Source: CSBr16-57R1 sp041163265 (GTDB lineage Bacteria > Actinomycetota > Nitriliruptoria > Nitriliruptorales > Nitriliruptoraceae). From it: a stretch of DNA of 29,981 nt. Within the stretch, counting starts at the first letter, position 1, and every line of letters begins with the position of its first letter. The stretch spans positions 1-29,981 of the forward strand of contig JBEARL010000013.1 in assembly GCA_041163265.1 (NCBI GenBank). The letters are read 5' to 3'. A model generated the notes under the pieces. That model was given only the letters and a program-made list of their open reading frames with translations, ran no database searches and was not told the DNA's origin. Position numbers and translations under genes: made by a program. Of the stretch, positions 1 through 8,371 are shown one piece after another.

Positions 1-376
<376 letters not shown>

Positions 377-426
377 AAGACGCACGCACCACCCGAGGGT
401 GGGCGTGGAGCCATCCAGCGGAGACC

Positions 427-473
427 GTCTCGGTCGGCTCGACCAAGACGAGCCCCGTCAGTGATGACAGGGG
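427..473 (-). other. Paired stem-loops in the 16S leader
   Basis: Read on the minus strand, 473-453 folds as CCCCTGTCA/TGACGGGG with one bulged base. It is followed by 449-427, a ten-pair stem (GTCTTGGTCG / CGACCGAGAC, one G-U pair) with a three-base AGC loop. They lie 50-100 nt upstream of the mature 16S 5' end, where pre-rRNA processing or folding elements are expected. No U-tract follows either stem in the transcribed direction, so they are not terminators for rrn. Confidence 0.5.
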
Positions 474-584
474 TTTTTCTTCGGTCGCACTCACTCGTAG
501 ACCCGTGCGCTCGCGCGCCCGGATCGACGGGGTCGTGCCGCGCGCCGTCCGAGGACGACGCACGTCACTGGCTTTTGGCACCCT

Positions 585-600
585 GTGCAGTTCTCAAGGA
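585..600 (-). promoter_or_regulatory. boxA-like rRNA antitermination element
   Basis: The minus strand reads TCCTTGAGAACTGCAC and continues into GGGTGCCAAAAGCCA. It resembles the TTGAGAACT boxA region of actinobacterial rRNA leaders, where NusB/NusE (S10) bind to prevent premature Rho termination. It lies ~210 nt upstream of the mature 16S 5' end and ~175 nt after the predicted transcription start. Assignment is by motif and position only. Confidence 0.6.
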
Positions 601-726
601 GCGGACGTGCTGCTCCGTGCGCGCACCGGGTTCCGACCGCAGGGCGGAGGACTTCCGGTTCGCACCGTGTCGACCGAGGGTACCCGTCAGGGACGGACCG
701 CCGATCCACCCGCCGGGCCGTGGGGT

Positions 727-761
727 GCTCCCCGGAGGGAGCGTCTGACCGGGAGGGTCAG
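727..761 (-). other. Two short hairpins at the start of the rrn transcript
   Basis: 745-761 is an inverted repeat CTGACC/GGTCAG with a five-base loop. 727-742 is GCTCCC/GGGAGC with a four-base loop. Both lie within ~50 nt of the predicted rRNA start, downstream of argH. Neither has a U-run, so they are poor Rho-independent terminators. They could instead stabilise the 5' leader or slow readthrough from the arg operon. Confidence 0.4.
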
Positions 762-780
762 GGCCGCGAGCGGAGGCGGG

Positions 781-810
781 ATGCTAGGGCACCGGGGGCC
801 CGTCCGTCAA
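781..810 (-). promoter_or_regulatory. Predicted sigma-70-type rRNA promoter
   Basis: On the minus strand TTGACG (810-805) is followed after 18 bp by TAGCAT (786-781). These match the actinobacterial housekeeping consensus (TTGACA / TANNNT). Transcription would start near 774 and run through the leader into 16S. The -35 hexamer overlaps the argH stop codon (809-807), so the promoter starts inside the end of the arg operon. This is the clearest promoter in the gap; start-site mapping would settle it. Confidence 0.65.
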
Positions 811-2231
811 ACCGGTCCGACCGTCCGGCCGACCCGCTCCCGCGCCAGGGCCAGCTGCGCCCGGACCGACGCCGTGGCCGTGCCACCGGGCGTGTCACGC
901 CGGTCCACGGCCGCTCGGGGGTCGAGGAGCGACGCCCAGACGCCCGGCAGGTCGGGATGGACCGCCGCGAGGACCTCGGCGGGGAGCCCGCGCAGGTCGG
1001 TCCCCCGCTCCTCGGCCGCTCGGACCAGCCCGCCGACCGCCTCGTGCGCGGCGCGGAACGGCATGCCGCGGCGGACGAGGTCCTCGGCGACGTCGGTCGC
1101 GAGGGCGGCCGGATCGTCGGCCGCGGCCTCGAGGCGAGCGCGATCGAAGGTCAGCGAGGCCACGGCGCCGGCCAGCGCGGGCAGGACGAGGACGAGCGTG
1201 TCGACGGCGTCGAACAGCGGCTCCTTGTCCTCCTGCAGGTCGCGGTCGTAGGTCAGCGGCAGGCCCTTCACCGTCGTGAGCAGCGCGACGAGGTCCCCGA
1301 CGACCCGGCCGGCCTTGCCCCGGACCAGCTCGGCGACGTCCGGGTTGCGCTTCTGCGGCATCATCGACGACCCGGTCGAGAACGCGTCGCCGAGCCGGGC
1401 GAACGCGAACTCGGCGGTGGTCCAGATGACGAGCTCCTCGCCGAGGCGCGACAGCGTGACCGCGAGGATCGCGAGGGCCGCCAGCAGCTCGAGGACCGCG
1501 TCGCGCGACGCCACCGCGTCGAGCGAGTTCTCGAGCGGTGCCCCCATGCCGAGCCCCTCGGCGTACCGGGCCGGGTCGAGCCCGAGCGTCTGGCCGGCGA
1601 GCGCTCCCGAGCCGAGCGCCGACCGGTCGAGTCGGAGGCGCGCGCCGGTCAGCCGTTCGACGTCCCGCTCGAGCATCCAGACCCAGGACAGCAGGTGGTG
1701 CCCGAGGAGCACCGGCTGCGCGCGCTGCAGGTGCGTGTAGCCCGGCGCGATCCAGTCGAGGTGGACCTCGGCCCGCTCGACGAGCGCACGCTGCAGTCCG
1801 ACGACCATCGCGGCGACCTCGTCCGCGGCGTCGCGCGCCCAGAGCCGGACGTCGCTGACGATCTGGTCGTTGCGCGACCGGCCGGCGCGGAGGCGCCCGC
1901 CGAGGTCGCCGAGCTCGGCGACGAGCCACCGCTCGATCGCGCCATGCAGGTCCTCGTCGCTGTCGAGCAGCGGGAACTCCCCCGCCTCGAACAGCGCGCC
2001 GCAGCGGTCGAGCGCCGCGACGATGCGGTCCCGCTCGTCCTCCGACAGGACCCCGACGCGGGCCAGCTCGGCGGCGTGCACGCGGGACCCGGCCAGGTCC
2101 TGACGCCACAGGCGCAGGTCGAACCCGGTCGAGACGCCGAGCGCCCAGGCGGAGGCCTCGGGGCCGGCGGCGAACCGGCCGCCCCAGAGGCGACCCTCCC
2201 CCGTGGATCCCGTGCCCGTCGGACCGCTCAC
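807..2231 (-). CDS. argH: Argininosuccinate lyase
   Basis: ArgH cleaves argininosuccinate into arginine and fumarate, the last step of arginine synthesis in the cytoplasm. The product of 474 residues is normal for the family. It has the N-terminal GRLWGGRFA block, SRNDQ near 119-123, GYTHLQRAQP near 164-173 with the conserved Thr-His, and the fumarase/lyase superfamily signature GSSMMPQKRNPD near 287-298. The start is a GTG at 2231 overlapping the argG stop as GTGA, so the two are translationally coupled. It is the last gene of argCJBDFRGH and is followed directly by the rRNA promoter, with no obvious terminator between them. Confidence 0.96.
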   Translation of the reverse strand: MSGPTGTGSTGEGRLWGGRFAAGPEASAWALGVSTGFDLRLWRQDLAGSRVHAAELARVGVLSEDERDRIVAALDRCGALFEAGEFPLLDSDEDLHGAIERWLVAELGDLGGRLRAGRSRNDQIVSDVRLWARDAADEVAAMVVGLQRALVERAEVHLDWIAPGYTHLQRAQPVLLGHHLLSWVWMLERDVERLTGARLRLDRSALGSGALAGQTLGLDPARYAEGLGMGAPLENSLDAVASRDAVLELLAALAILAVTLSRLGEELVIWTTAEFAFARLGDAFSTGSSMMPQKRNPDVAELVRGKAGRVVGDLVALLTTVKGLPLTYDRDLQEDKEPLFDAVDTLVLVLPALAGAVASLTFDRARLEAAADDPAALATDVAEDLVRRGMPFRAAHEAVGGLVRAAEERGTDLRGLPAEVLAAVHPDLPGVWASLLDPRAAVDRRDTPGGTATASVRAQLALARERVGRTVGPV

Positions 2232-3448
2232 AGGACCTCGCCGCGCCGCTGCGCCGTCGCCGCCCACGTCCGCAGCGGGAGGCCGTAGAGCTGGACGAAC
2301 CCCTCGGCCAGCGACTGGTCGAAGAGGTCGCCCGTGTCGTAGGTCGCGAGCGAGAGGTCGTACAGCGCCGAGTCCTCGCTGCGCCGTCCGACGACGGTGG
2401 CGTGGCCCTTGAAGAGCCGGACGCGGACCTCGCCGTTGACGGCCCGGCTGGCGTCGGCGACGAAGGCGTCGAGGGCGCGCTTCAGCGGGCCCCACCACTG
2501 CCCGTTGTAGACCAGCTGGGCGTACCGGGCCTCGACGGTCCGCTTGAACTCGGCGAGCTCCCGCTCGAGGGTCAGGTCCTCGAGGTCCCGGTGGGCGGTG
2601 ATCAGCGTGATCGCACCCGGGACCTCGTAGATCTCGCGGCTCTTGATGCCGACGAGGCGGTCCTCCATCATGTCGATGCGTCCGACGCCGTGCCGCCCGG
2701 CGCGGGCGTCGACCTCGCGCAGCAGCTCGTGGAGCGGCAGCGCCAGCCCGTCGAGAGCGACCGGCAGGCCGGCCTCGAAGCGCAGCACCAGCTCCTCGGC
2801 CTCGTCGGGGGCGTCGGCGACCGAGACGGTCCGCTCGTAGACGTCCTCCGGCGGGGCGGCCCACGGGTCCTCGAGGATCCCGCACTCGGCGGTGCGTCCC
2901 CAGGCGTTCTCGTCGATCGAGTACGGCGAGGACTTGGCCTTGATCGGGATGGGGATCCCCCGCTCGTGGGCCCAGTCGATGGCGGCGTCGCGCGTCAGCC
3001 CCCAGTCCCGGATGGGCGCGAGGGTCGTGAGCTCGGGGCCGAGCGTCATCGTCCCGACCTCGAACCGGACCTGGTCGTTGCCCTTCCCGGTGCAGCCGTG
3101 AGCGACGCCCGACGCTCCGCGCTCGCGGGCGACACGGACGAGGTGCTTCACGATCAGCGGCCGGCTGAGCGCCGAGACGAGCGGGTACTTCCCCATGTAC
3201 AGCGCGTTCGCGCGGAGCGCCGGTGCCACGAAGTCCCGCGCGAACTCCTCGCGCGCGTCGACGACGTGCGACTCGACGGCGCCGCAGTCGAGCCCCCGCT
3301 GCCGGATCGCGTCGAGGTCGTCGATGCCCTGCCCGACGTCGACGGCCAGGGCGATGACGTCGACGTCGCGGTTCTCCTGCAGCCAGCGGATCGCGACGGA
3401 CGTGTCGAGACCGCCGGAGTAGGCGAGGACGACGGTGGGGCGTGCCAT
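2228..3448 (-). CDS. argG: Argininosuccinate synthase
   Basis: ArgG joins citrulline and aspartate using ATP to form argininosuccinate, the step before ArgH. The product of 406 residues begins with the N-type ATP pyrophosphatase loop AYSGGLDTS (residues 9-17) and contains GCTGKGNDQVRFE, both diagnostic of the family. The ATG at 3448 is preceded by AGGAG at a good distance. A gap of 113 bp separates it from argR, the only sizeable gap inside the arg cluster. argGH may therefore also have its own promoter, although I saw no ARG-box-like palindrome there. The stop overlaps the argH start by four bases. Confidence 0.97.
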   Translation of the reverse strand: MARPTVVLAYSGGLDTSVAIRWLQENRDVDVIALAVDVGQGIDDLDAIRQRGLDCGAVESHVVDAREEFARDFVAPALRANALYMGKYPLVSALSRPLIVKHLVRVARERGASGVAHGCTGKGNDQVRFEVGTMTLGPELTTLAPIRDWGLTRDAAIDWAHERGIPIPIKAKSSPYSIDENAWGRTAECGILEDPWAAPPEDVYERTVSVADAPDEAEELVLRFEAGLPVALDGLALPLHELLREVDARAGRHGVGRIDMMEDRLVGIKSREIYEVPGAITLITAHRDLEDLTLERELAEFKRTVEARYAQLVYNGQWWGPLKRALDAFVADASRAVNGEVRVRLFKGHATVVGRRSEDSALYDLSLATYDTGDLFDQSLAEGFVQLYGLPLRTWAATAQRRGEVL

Positions 3449-3561
3449 GGTGGCTCCTGTCGGGGGCGGTGACGGTAGGGCGCTCGAGGTCGTGGGTGGC
3501 GGTGGGTGGTCGCGGTCGTCGGTCGCCGTGCGCGGGGTCGCGGTGGGAGGGGCCGTCCCGG

Positions 3562-4026
3562 TCAGGCCGCGGCCGCCGTGGCGCGCAGCCGCGCCGCGAC
3601 GGCGTGCGCGTCGGCGCCCTCGGCCAGCACGGCGACGACCGTGTCGTCCCCGGCGAGCGTCCCCAGGATCTCGGGGTCCCCCGACCCGTCGAGGGCCGAG
3701 GCGACGGGGCTCGCGCAGGCCGGCGGGGTGCGCAGGACCAGCAGGTTCCCCGAGGCGGCGACGGACGTGACGAAGGTCCGGAGCGCGTCGTCGAGGCGGC
3801 GCAGCGGGGCGGGCGGCCCGGCGGCGACGTCCGGGAGCCGCCAGGCCAGCTGCCCGTCGGCGCCGCGGACCTTCCGGGCCCCGAGCTCCTCCAGGTCGCG
3901 ACCGATGGTGGCGGGGTGGGCCGCGACGCCGCGGGCCGCGAGGGCGGCGCGGACCGCCGCCTGGCTCCCGAGGGGCGCGCCGGCGAGGACCTCGCGGAGG
4001 ACGGCCCGCCGCGCGTCGGCGTTCAC
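3562..4026 (-). CDS. argR: Arginine repressor ArgR
   Basis: ArgR is the arginine-sensing hexameric repressor of arginine synthesis genes. The 154-residue product has the N-terminal winged helix-turn-helix with ATIGRDLEELGARKVR near residues 39-54. It also has the C-terminal arginine-binding/oligomerisation domain with the conserved GTLAGDDTVVAVL stretch. The usual Ser-Arg of the recognition helix (TVSRDL) is Gly-Arg here. The start is GTG at 4026, overlapping the argF stop as GTGA. It sits in the operon it presumably controls, and the likely target is the pair of palindromes over the argC promoter at 9438-9471. Confidence 0.92.
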   Translation of the reverse strand: MNADARRAVLREVLAGAPLGSQAAVRAALAARGVAAHPATIGRDLEELGARKVRGADGQLAWRLPDVAAGPPAPLRRLDDALRTFVTSVAASGNLLVLRTPPACASPVASALDGSGDPEILGTLAGDDTVVAVLAEGADAHAVAARLRATAAAA

Positions 4027-4982
4027 GCCGGGACCGCCGTCGATGCCCCGCCGACGAACGCGGCCAGGACCGCCTTCTGGACGTGGAGCCGGTTCTCGGC
4101 CTGGTCGAGCACGCGCGACGCGGGACCGTCCAGCACCTCGGCCGAGATCTCCTCGCCGCGGTGGGCGGGGAGGCAGTGCAGGACGATCGCCCCGTCGGCG
4201 GCCGCGGCCAGCAGCCGCGCGTCGAGCTGGTAGCCGGCGAAGTCGCGCAGCCGTCGGGCCGACTCCTCCTCCTGACCCATCGAGGTCCAGACGTCCGTGT
4301 ACAGCGCGTCGGCGCCGCGGGCCGCCGCCAGGGGGTCGTCGGTGACCGTGACCTCCGAGCCGTGCGGCCGCGCGAGGTCGCGCGCCGCGGCGACGACGGC
4401 CGGGTCGGGCGCGTAGCCCTCGGGGTGGGCGACGCGGACCCCGAGCCCGACGGCCGCGGCGCCGAGCAGCAGCGAGTGCGCCACGTTGTTGCCGTCGCCG
4501 ACGTAGGTCAGCGTGCGACCGTCGAACCCGTCGAACTCGTCGCGCACGGTCAGCAGATCGGCGAGCGCCTGGCAGGGGTGCTCGGAGTCGGTCAGCGCGT
4601 TGATGACCGGCAGGCCGCTGGCGTCGGCGAGCGCGCGCAGCCGGCCCTGCCCGAAGGTCCGCACCACGAGCGCCTGCACGTACCGGCCGAGCACCCGTCC
4701 GGTGTCCTCGACGGTCTCGCCGCGGCCGAGCTGGAGGTCGGCCGCGCTGAGCGGCAGCGGCGTGCCGCCGAGCTCGGCGACGGCGACCTCGAACGAGACG
4801 CGGGTCCGCGTGGACGGCTTCTCGAAGATGAGCGCGACGGTCCGGCCGCGCAGCGTCGCGTCGGGCGTCCCGCCCGCGACGAGGGCCGGCCGGGCGGCGC
4901 GCAGCCGTGCGGCGTCGTCGAGCAGCCCGAGGACCTCCTCGGGCGCCAGGTCCAGCATGCCGAGCAGCGAGCGCGGGCTCAC
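4023..4982 (-). CDS. argF: Ornithine carbamoyltransferase
   Basis: ArgF transfers the carbamoyl group from carbamoyl phosphate to ornithine to make citrulline. The 319-residue product shows the carbamoyl-phosphate loop EKPSTRTRVSFE (STRTR at 57-61), HPCQALADL (135-143), the ornithine-side VWTSMGQE near 231-238, and the catalytic HCLPAHRGEE (269-278). These mark it as ornithine rather than aspartate carbamoyltransferase. The GTG start at 4982 overlaps the argD stop (GTGA). An in-frame opening continues far upstream but belongs to the argD region, so the coupled GTG is preferred. Confidence 0.96.
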   Translation of the reverse strand: MSPRSLLGMLDLAPEEVLGLLDDAARLRAARPALVAGGTPDATLRGRTVALIFEKPSTRTRVSFEVAVAELGGTPLPLSAADLQLGRGETVEDTGRVLGRYVQALVVRTFGQGRLRALADASGLPVINALTDSEHPCQALADLLTVRDEFDGFDGRTLTYVGDGNNVAHSLLLGAAAVGLGVRVAHPEGYAPDPAVVAAARDLARPHGSEVTVTDDPLAAARGADALYTDVWTSMGQEEESARRLRDFAGYQLDARLLAAAADGAIVLHCLPAHRGEEISAEVLDGPASRVLDQAENRLHVQKAVLAAFVGGASTAVPA

Positions 4983-6196
4983 GGCGTCCCCTCCCCCGCG
5001 GCCGTGACGGCCGCCTCGATCGCGTCGCACAGGACCTCGAGCGCACGTGCGGTCTGCTCGGGCGTGATGACGAACGGCGGCGTGAGCCGGACGACGTCCG
5101 GCGCGACGGCGTTCACGATGACGCGCTCGGCCCGGCACCTCGCCTCGACGTCGGCCGCGACGGGGGCGGCGAGCACGACGCCGAGCAGCAGGCCCATGCC
5201 GCGCACCTCGACGACCGCACCGGTGCGGGCCGCGAGGTCCGCGAGGCCGACCCGGAGCTGACCGGCCCGGGCCGCGACGGCGTCGAGCAGCCCGTCGGCC
5301 TCGATGGCGTCCAGCACGGCGAGCGCGGCGGCGCTCGCGACGGGGTTGCCGCCGAAGGTGGTGCCGTGCTGCCCCGGCTGCAGGGCGGTCCCCGCGGCGC
5401 CCCGGGCGACGCAGGCGCCGATCGGCAGGCCGTTCCCGAGCCCCTTCGCGAGGGTCACCACGTCGGGGACGACGTCGGTCCGCTGGAACGCGAACCACGA
5501 CCCGGTCCGGCCGATGCCGGTCTGGACCTCGTCGAACCACAGCAGGGCGCCGTGGCGGTCGCAGGCCTCGCGCGCGGCCGCCAGCACGTCCGCGGGCACG
5601 GGTCGCACCCCGCCCTCGCCCTGCACGACCTCGAGGACGACCGCGCAGGTGTCCGGGCCGACGGCGGCGCTCAGCGCCGCGGCGTCGTCGAACGGGACGT
5701 GGTCGACGAAGCCGGCCAGCGGCTCGAACGGCGCCCGCTTCGCCGGCTGCCCCGTCAGCTCGAGGGTGGCGAGCGTCCGGCCGTGGAAGGAGCCCTCGAG
5801 CGCGACGACGCGGTGCTTCCCGGGACGCTGCGCGAGACCGTGCCGGCGCGCCAGCTTCACGGCCGCCTCGTTGGCGGTGGCGCCGCACTGGGCGAGGAAG
5901 AACCGCGCGTCGTCCCAGCCGAGCAGACCCGCCAGCCGCTCCATCAGCGTCAGCGCCGGCGTCGTGAGGAACAGGTTCGACGTGTGGACCAGCCGTCCGA
6001 CCTGGTCGGCGACGGCGGCGGTCACCGCCGGGTGCGCGTGGCCGAGCGACGTGACGGCGATGCCCGAGAGCAGGTCCAGCCACTCGCCGCCGTCGGCGTC
6101 GGTCAGGACGGCGCCCTCGCCGCGGACGAACACGACGTCGGTCGCGCCGTAGGTCGGCTGCATCCGACGCCTCGCGACGTCCGTCCAGACCGTCAT
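4979..6196 (-). CDS. argD: Acetylornithine aminotransferase
   Basis: ArgD is a class III PLP-dependent transaminase that converts N-acetylglutamate semialdehyde to N-acetylornithine. In some organisms it also serves lysine synthesis. The 405-residue product carries SFHGRTLATL (136-145), the cofactor segment FDEVQTGIGRTG (221-232), and the Schiff-base lysine at K251 in LAKGLGNGLP, followed by GTTFGGNPV. The ATG at 6196 overlaps the argB stop (ATGA). Its translation could suffer if the upstream argB frameshift is real, because ribosomes would stop about 415 nt early. Confidence 0.95.
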   Translation of the reverse strand: MTVWTDVARRRMQPTYGATDVVFVRGEGAVLTDADGGEWLDLLSGIAVTSLGHAHPAVTAAVADQVGRLVHTSNLFLTTPALTLMERLAGLLGWDDARFFLAQCGATANEAAVKLARRHGLAQRPGKHRVVALEGSFHGRTLATLELTGQPAKRAPFEPLAGFVDHVPFDDAAALSAAVGPDTCAVVLEVVQGEGGVRPVPADVLAAAREACDRHGALLWFDEVQTGIGRTGSWFAFQRTDVVPDVVTLAKGLGNGLPIGACVARGAAGTALQPGQHGTTFGGNPVASAAALAVLDAIEADGLLDAVAARAGQLRVGLADLAARTGAVVEVRGMGLLLGVVLAAPVAADVEARCRAERVIVNAVAPDVVRLTPPFVITPEQTARALEVLCDAIEAAVTAAGEGTP

Positions 6197-7115
6197 GGCG
6201 CGTCCCCCTCGACGTCCGGACCGAGGACCATCGTGCCGATGCCCTCGTCGGTGAAGATCTCGATGAGGACCGCGTGCTGGACGCGGCCGTCGAGGATGTG
6301 GGCCCGCGGGACGCCGCCGTCGAGCGCCGCAAGGACCCCGCCGACCTTCGGCAGCATGCCGTCGGCCAGCTCGCCCGCGGCGGCGACGGCGGCCAGGCGG
6401 TCGCGGTCGAGGACCGAGAGGAGCCGCTCCTCCGGCGTGCCGAACCGCTCGAAGATGCCGGGGACGTCGGTGAGCACCACGAGCTTGCTCGCGCCCAGCG
6501 CCGCCGCGATCGCACCGGCCGCCGTGTCGGCGTTCACGTTGTGCTCCCGCCCGGCCGCGTCGCGACCGAGCGTCGCGACGACCGGGACACGACCCGCGTC
6601 CAGGACCCGGGTCAGGGCGGCGGTGTCGACCGCCGAGCGCCGCCCGGACCGCGCGCGGGGACGCAGGTCAGGACCGGACCGTCGCTGCCGATGACGCCCT
6701 CGGCCGGTGCGCCGGCGGAGGCGACCAGGGCCACGACCTCGGGGTTGACCTCGTCGGCGAGCGCGTCGTGGACGACGGCCATCATCGCCTCGTCGGTGAC
6801 GCGCAGCCCCCCGACGAACCGGGACGTGACCCCGCGCTCGGCCGCGAGCCGCGAGATCTGCGGCCCGCCGCCGTGGACGACGACCGGCCGCAGCCCCACG
6901 AACCGCAGGAGGGCGACGTCGGCGGCGAACGACCGCTGGAGCTCGGGGTCCACCATCGCGTGACCGCCGTACTTGATGACGACCGTCTGCCCGTGGAACC
7001 GGGTTATCCAGGGCAGCGCCTCCTGGAGGACGGCCGCCTTCCCCTGGGCCACCTCGGCCCGCTCGCGGCCCTCGGCCGACGGGGCCGTCACGGGGACGCC
7101 GATCGCGCCGCTCAT
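6193..7115 (-). pseudogene. argB: N-acetylglutamate kinase, broken by an internal frameshift/deletion
   Basis: ArgB phosphorylates N-acetylglutamate. The N-terminal part (7115 down to ~6640) is normal: KYGGHAMVD, VVHGGGPQI and SRFVGGLRVTDE. That frame ends at a TGA at 6614-6612. The C-terminal part continues in the -1 frame: VDTAALTRVLDAGRVPVV, NVNADTAAGAIAAAL, VLTDVPGIFERF, AHILDGRVQHAVL. It ends at 6193 with an ATGA overlap to argD. Between the two halves the conserved GLVGDV-type segment is missing, so roughly 22-37 bp (length = 1 mod 3) appear to be lost, not just one base. The site is extremely GC-rich, which makes an assembly error plausible. If real, the arginine pathway would be blocked unless the halves complement each other; an in-frame GTG at 6537 could restart translation. 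Confidence 0.85.
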
Positions 7116-8371
7116 GTCGTGTACTCCGCGTTGATCTCGACGTACCCCGCCGAGAGGTCGCCGACGAGCAGCGCCGCGCTCGTGCTGCCGAGGCCCATGT
7201 CGACGTGGACGTCGACCTCGTCGGCCCGCAGCACGGCGACGGCCGCCGCGTGGTCGTAGGGCACCGCGGCGCCGTCCCGGCAGACCTCGACGCCGCCGAA
7301 GGCGACGGCGATCCGGCCCGGATCGAGGACGTGGGCCGTCGTGCCCATCGCGGCGAGGATGCGGCCCCAGTTCGGATCGCTGCCGTGGAGCGCCGTCCGG
7401 AACAGGGCCGAGGACGCCACCGCCCGACCCCAGGCGTCCGCGGCGGCGGCGTCGGGCGCCCCGGTGACGCGCAGGCGCGCGACGCGGGTCACGCCCTCGC
7501 CGTCGCGCACGATCGCCGCGGCGAGCTCCGCGCAGACGGCGGTCACGCCGGCCGCGACGGCGTCCCGGTCGACGGGCCCCGCGGTCCCGGTCGCGAGCAG
7601 CAGGACGGTGTCGTTCGTCGAGCCGCAGGCGTCGACGCTGATCCGGTTGAACGTCGCGGCCACGGCGGCGCCCAGGACCTCGCGGCAGTCCGCCGCGTCG
7701 AGGTCGGCGTCGGTCACCACGACGCAGAGCATCGTGGCGAGCGCCGGCTCGATCATGCCCGAGCCCTTCGCGACGCCACCGACCAGCGCGCCACCGTCGG
7801 CGGTCGTGACGCGGACCGCCCGCCGCTTCGGCACCGAGTCCGTCGTCATGATGGCCCTCGCGAAGGCCGCCCCGTGCTCCTCGCCGCCGCCCAGCGAGGC
7901 GGCGAGGTCGGGCAGGGCGCCGACGAGGCGCTCGGCCGGCAGCGGCACGCCGATGACGCCGGTGGACATCGGGACCACCTCGGCGTCGGTGCAGCCGAGG
8001 GCCACCGCCGCGGCCGCGGTCACGGCGGTGGCGGCCTCGCGGCCGGCCGCGCCCGTGCAGGCGTTCGCGTTGCCGCTGTTCGCGACCACCGCCCGCACCG
8101 GACCCGCCGCGACGCGCGCCGCGGCGAGGTCGCAGGCGGCGGCCCGCACCTGGTTGGTCGTCACGACGACCGCGGCGGGCACGGGCCGCCCGACGTCGAG
8201 CAGGGCGAGGTCGGGGGCCGCGGCGTCGCGGTGAGCGCTCGCGCGGACCCCGCAGGCGACGGCGCCGAGCCGGACGTCGGGCACGACCTCGGGCCCACCG
8301 GCGAGGGGCTCGAGGGTGACGCCGGAGGGGACGGGGAGGCCGGTCCAGCCGAGGGCGGACGCGGCGTTCAC
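7112..8371 (-). CDS. argJ: Bifunctional glutamate N-acetyltransferase / amino-acid acetyltransferase
   Basis: ArgJ recycles the acetyl group from N-acetylornithine to glutamate. The bifunctional form can also make N-acetylglutamate from acetyl-CoA. The 419-residue product has ANSGNANACTG (97-107), the oxyanion-hole motif STGVIG (136-141), and the self-cleavage region KGSGMIEP...ATML, in which T213 would be the new N-terminal nucleophile of the beta chain. The start is GTG at 8371, overlapping the argC stop as GTGA. No separate argA or argE is seen in the window, which fits the cyclic acetyl pathway. Confidence 0.95.
   Translation of the reverse strand: MNAASALGWTGLPVPSGVTLEPLAGGPEVVPDVRLGAVACGVRASAHRDAAAPDLALLDVGRPVPAAVVVTTNQVRAAACDLAAARVAAGPVRAVVANSGNANACTGAAGREAATAVTAAAAVALGCTDAEVVPMSTGVIGVPLPAERLVGALPDLAASLGGGEEHGAAFARAIMTTDSVPKRRAVRVTTADGGALVGGVAKGSGMIEPALATMLCVVVTDADLDAADCREVLGAAVAATFNRISVDACGSTNDTVLLLATGTAGPVDRDAVAAGVTAVCAELAAAIVRDGEGVTRVARLRVTGAPDAAAADAWGRAVASSALFRTALHGSDPNWGRILAAMGTTAHVLDPGRIAVAFGGVEVCRDGAAVPYDHAAAVAVLRADEVDVHVDMGLGSTSAALLVGDLSAGYVEINAEYTT

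Larger units (their letters stand above)
377..780 (-). other. rRNA operon leader region without protein genes
   Basis: This ~400 nt stretch between the proposed rrn promoter and the 16S 5' end holds no credible gene. On the minus strand it contains, in order of transcription, two small hairpins just after the predicted start (745-761 and 727-742), a boxA-like element (585-600), and two adjacent stem-loops (453-473 and 427-449) before the mature 16S. This is the usual arrangement of an actinobacterial pre-rRNA leader: antitermination signal first, then processing or folding structures. Short open frames on both strands lack ribosome binding sites and family similarity. Confidence 0.7.

Noticed and set aside
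453..478. GC stem followed by TTTTT on the plus strand, like a Rho-independent terminator
   Set aside because: No gene on the plus strand leads into it. It lies antisense to the rRNA leader, where the same stem has no U-run.
585..2288. Long open frame on the plus strand opposite argH (and similar ones opposite argG, ribD, priA and metK)
   Set aside because: These are antisense frames kept open by extreme GC at codon third positions. They are Arg/Pro/Gly-rich, lack family motifs, and lie over well-supported genes.
6600..6660. Programmed -1 ribosomal frameshift in argB
   Set aside because: There is no classic slippery heptamer or clear downstream structure, and a conserved segment is missing, which a frameshift alone would not explain.
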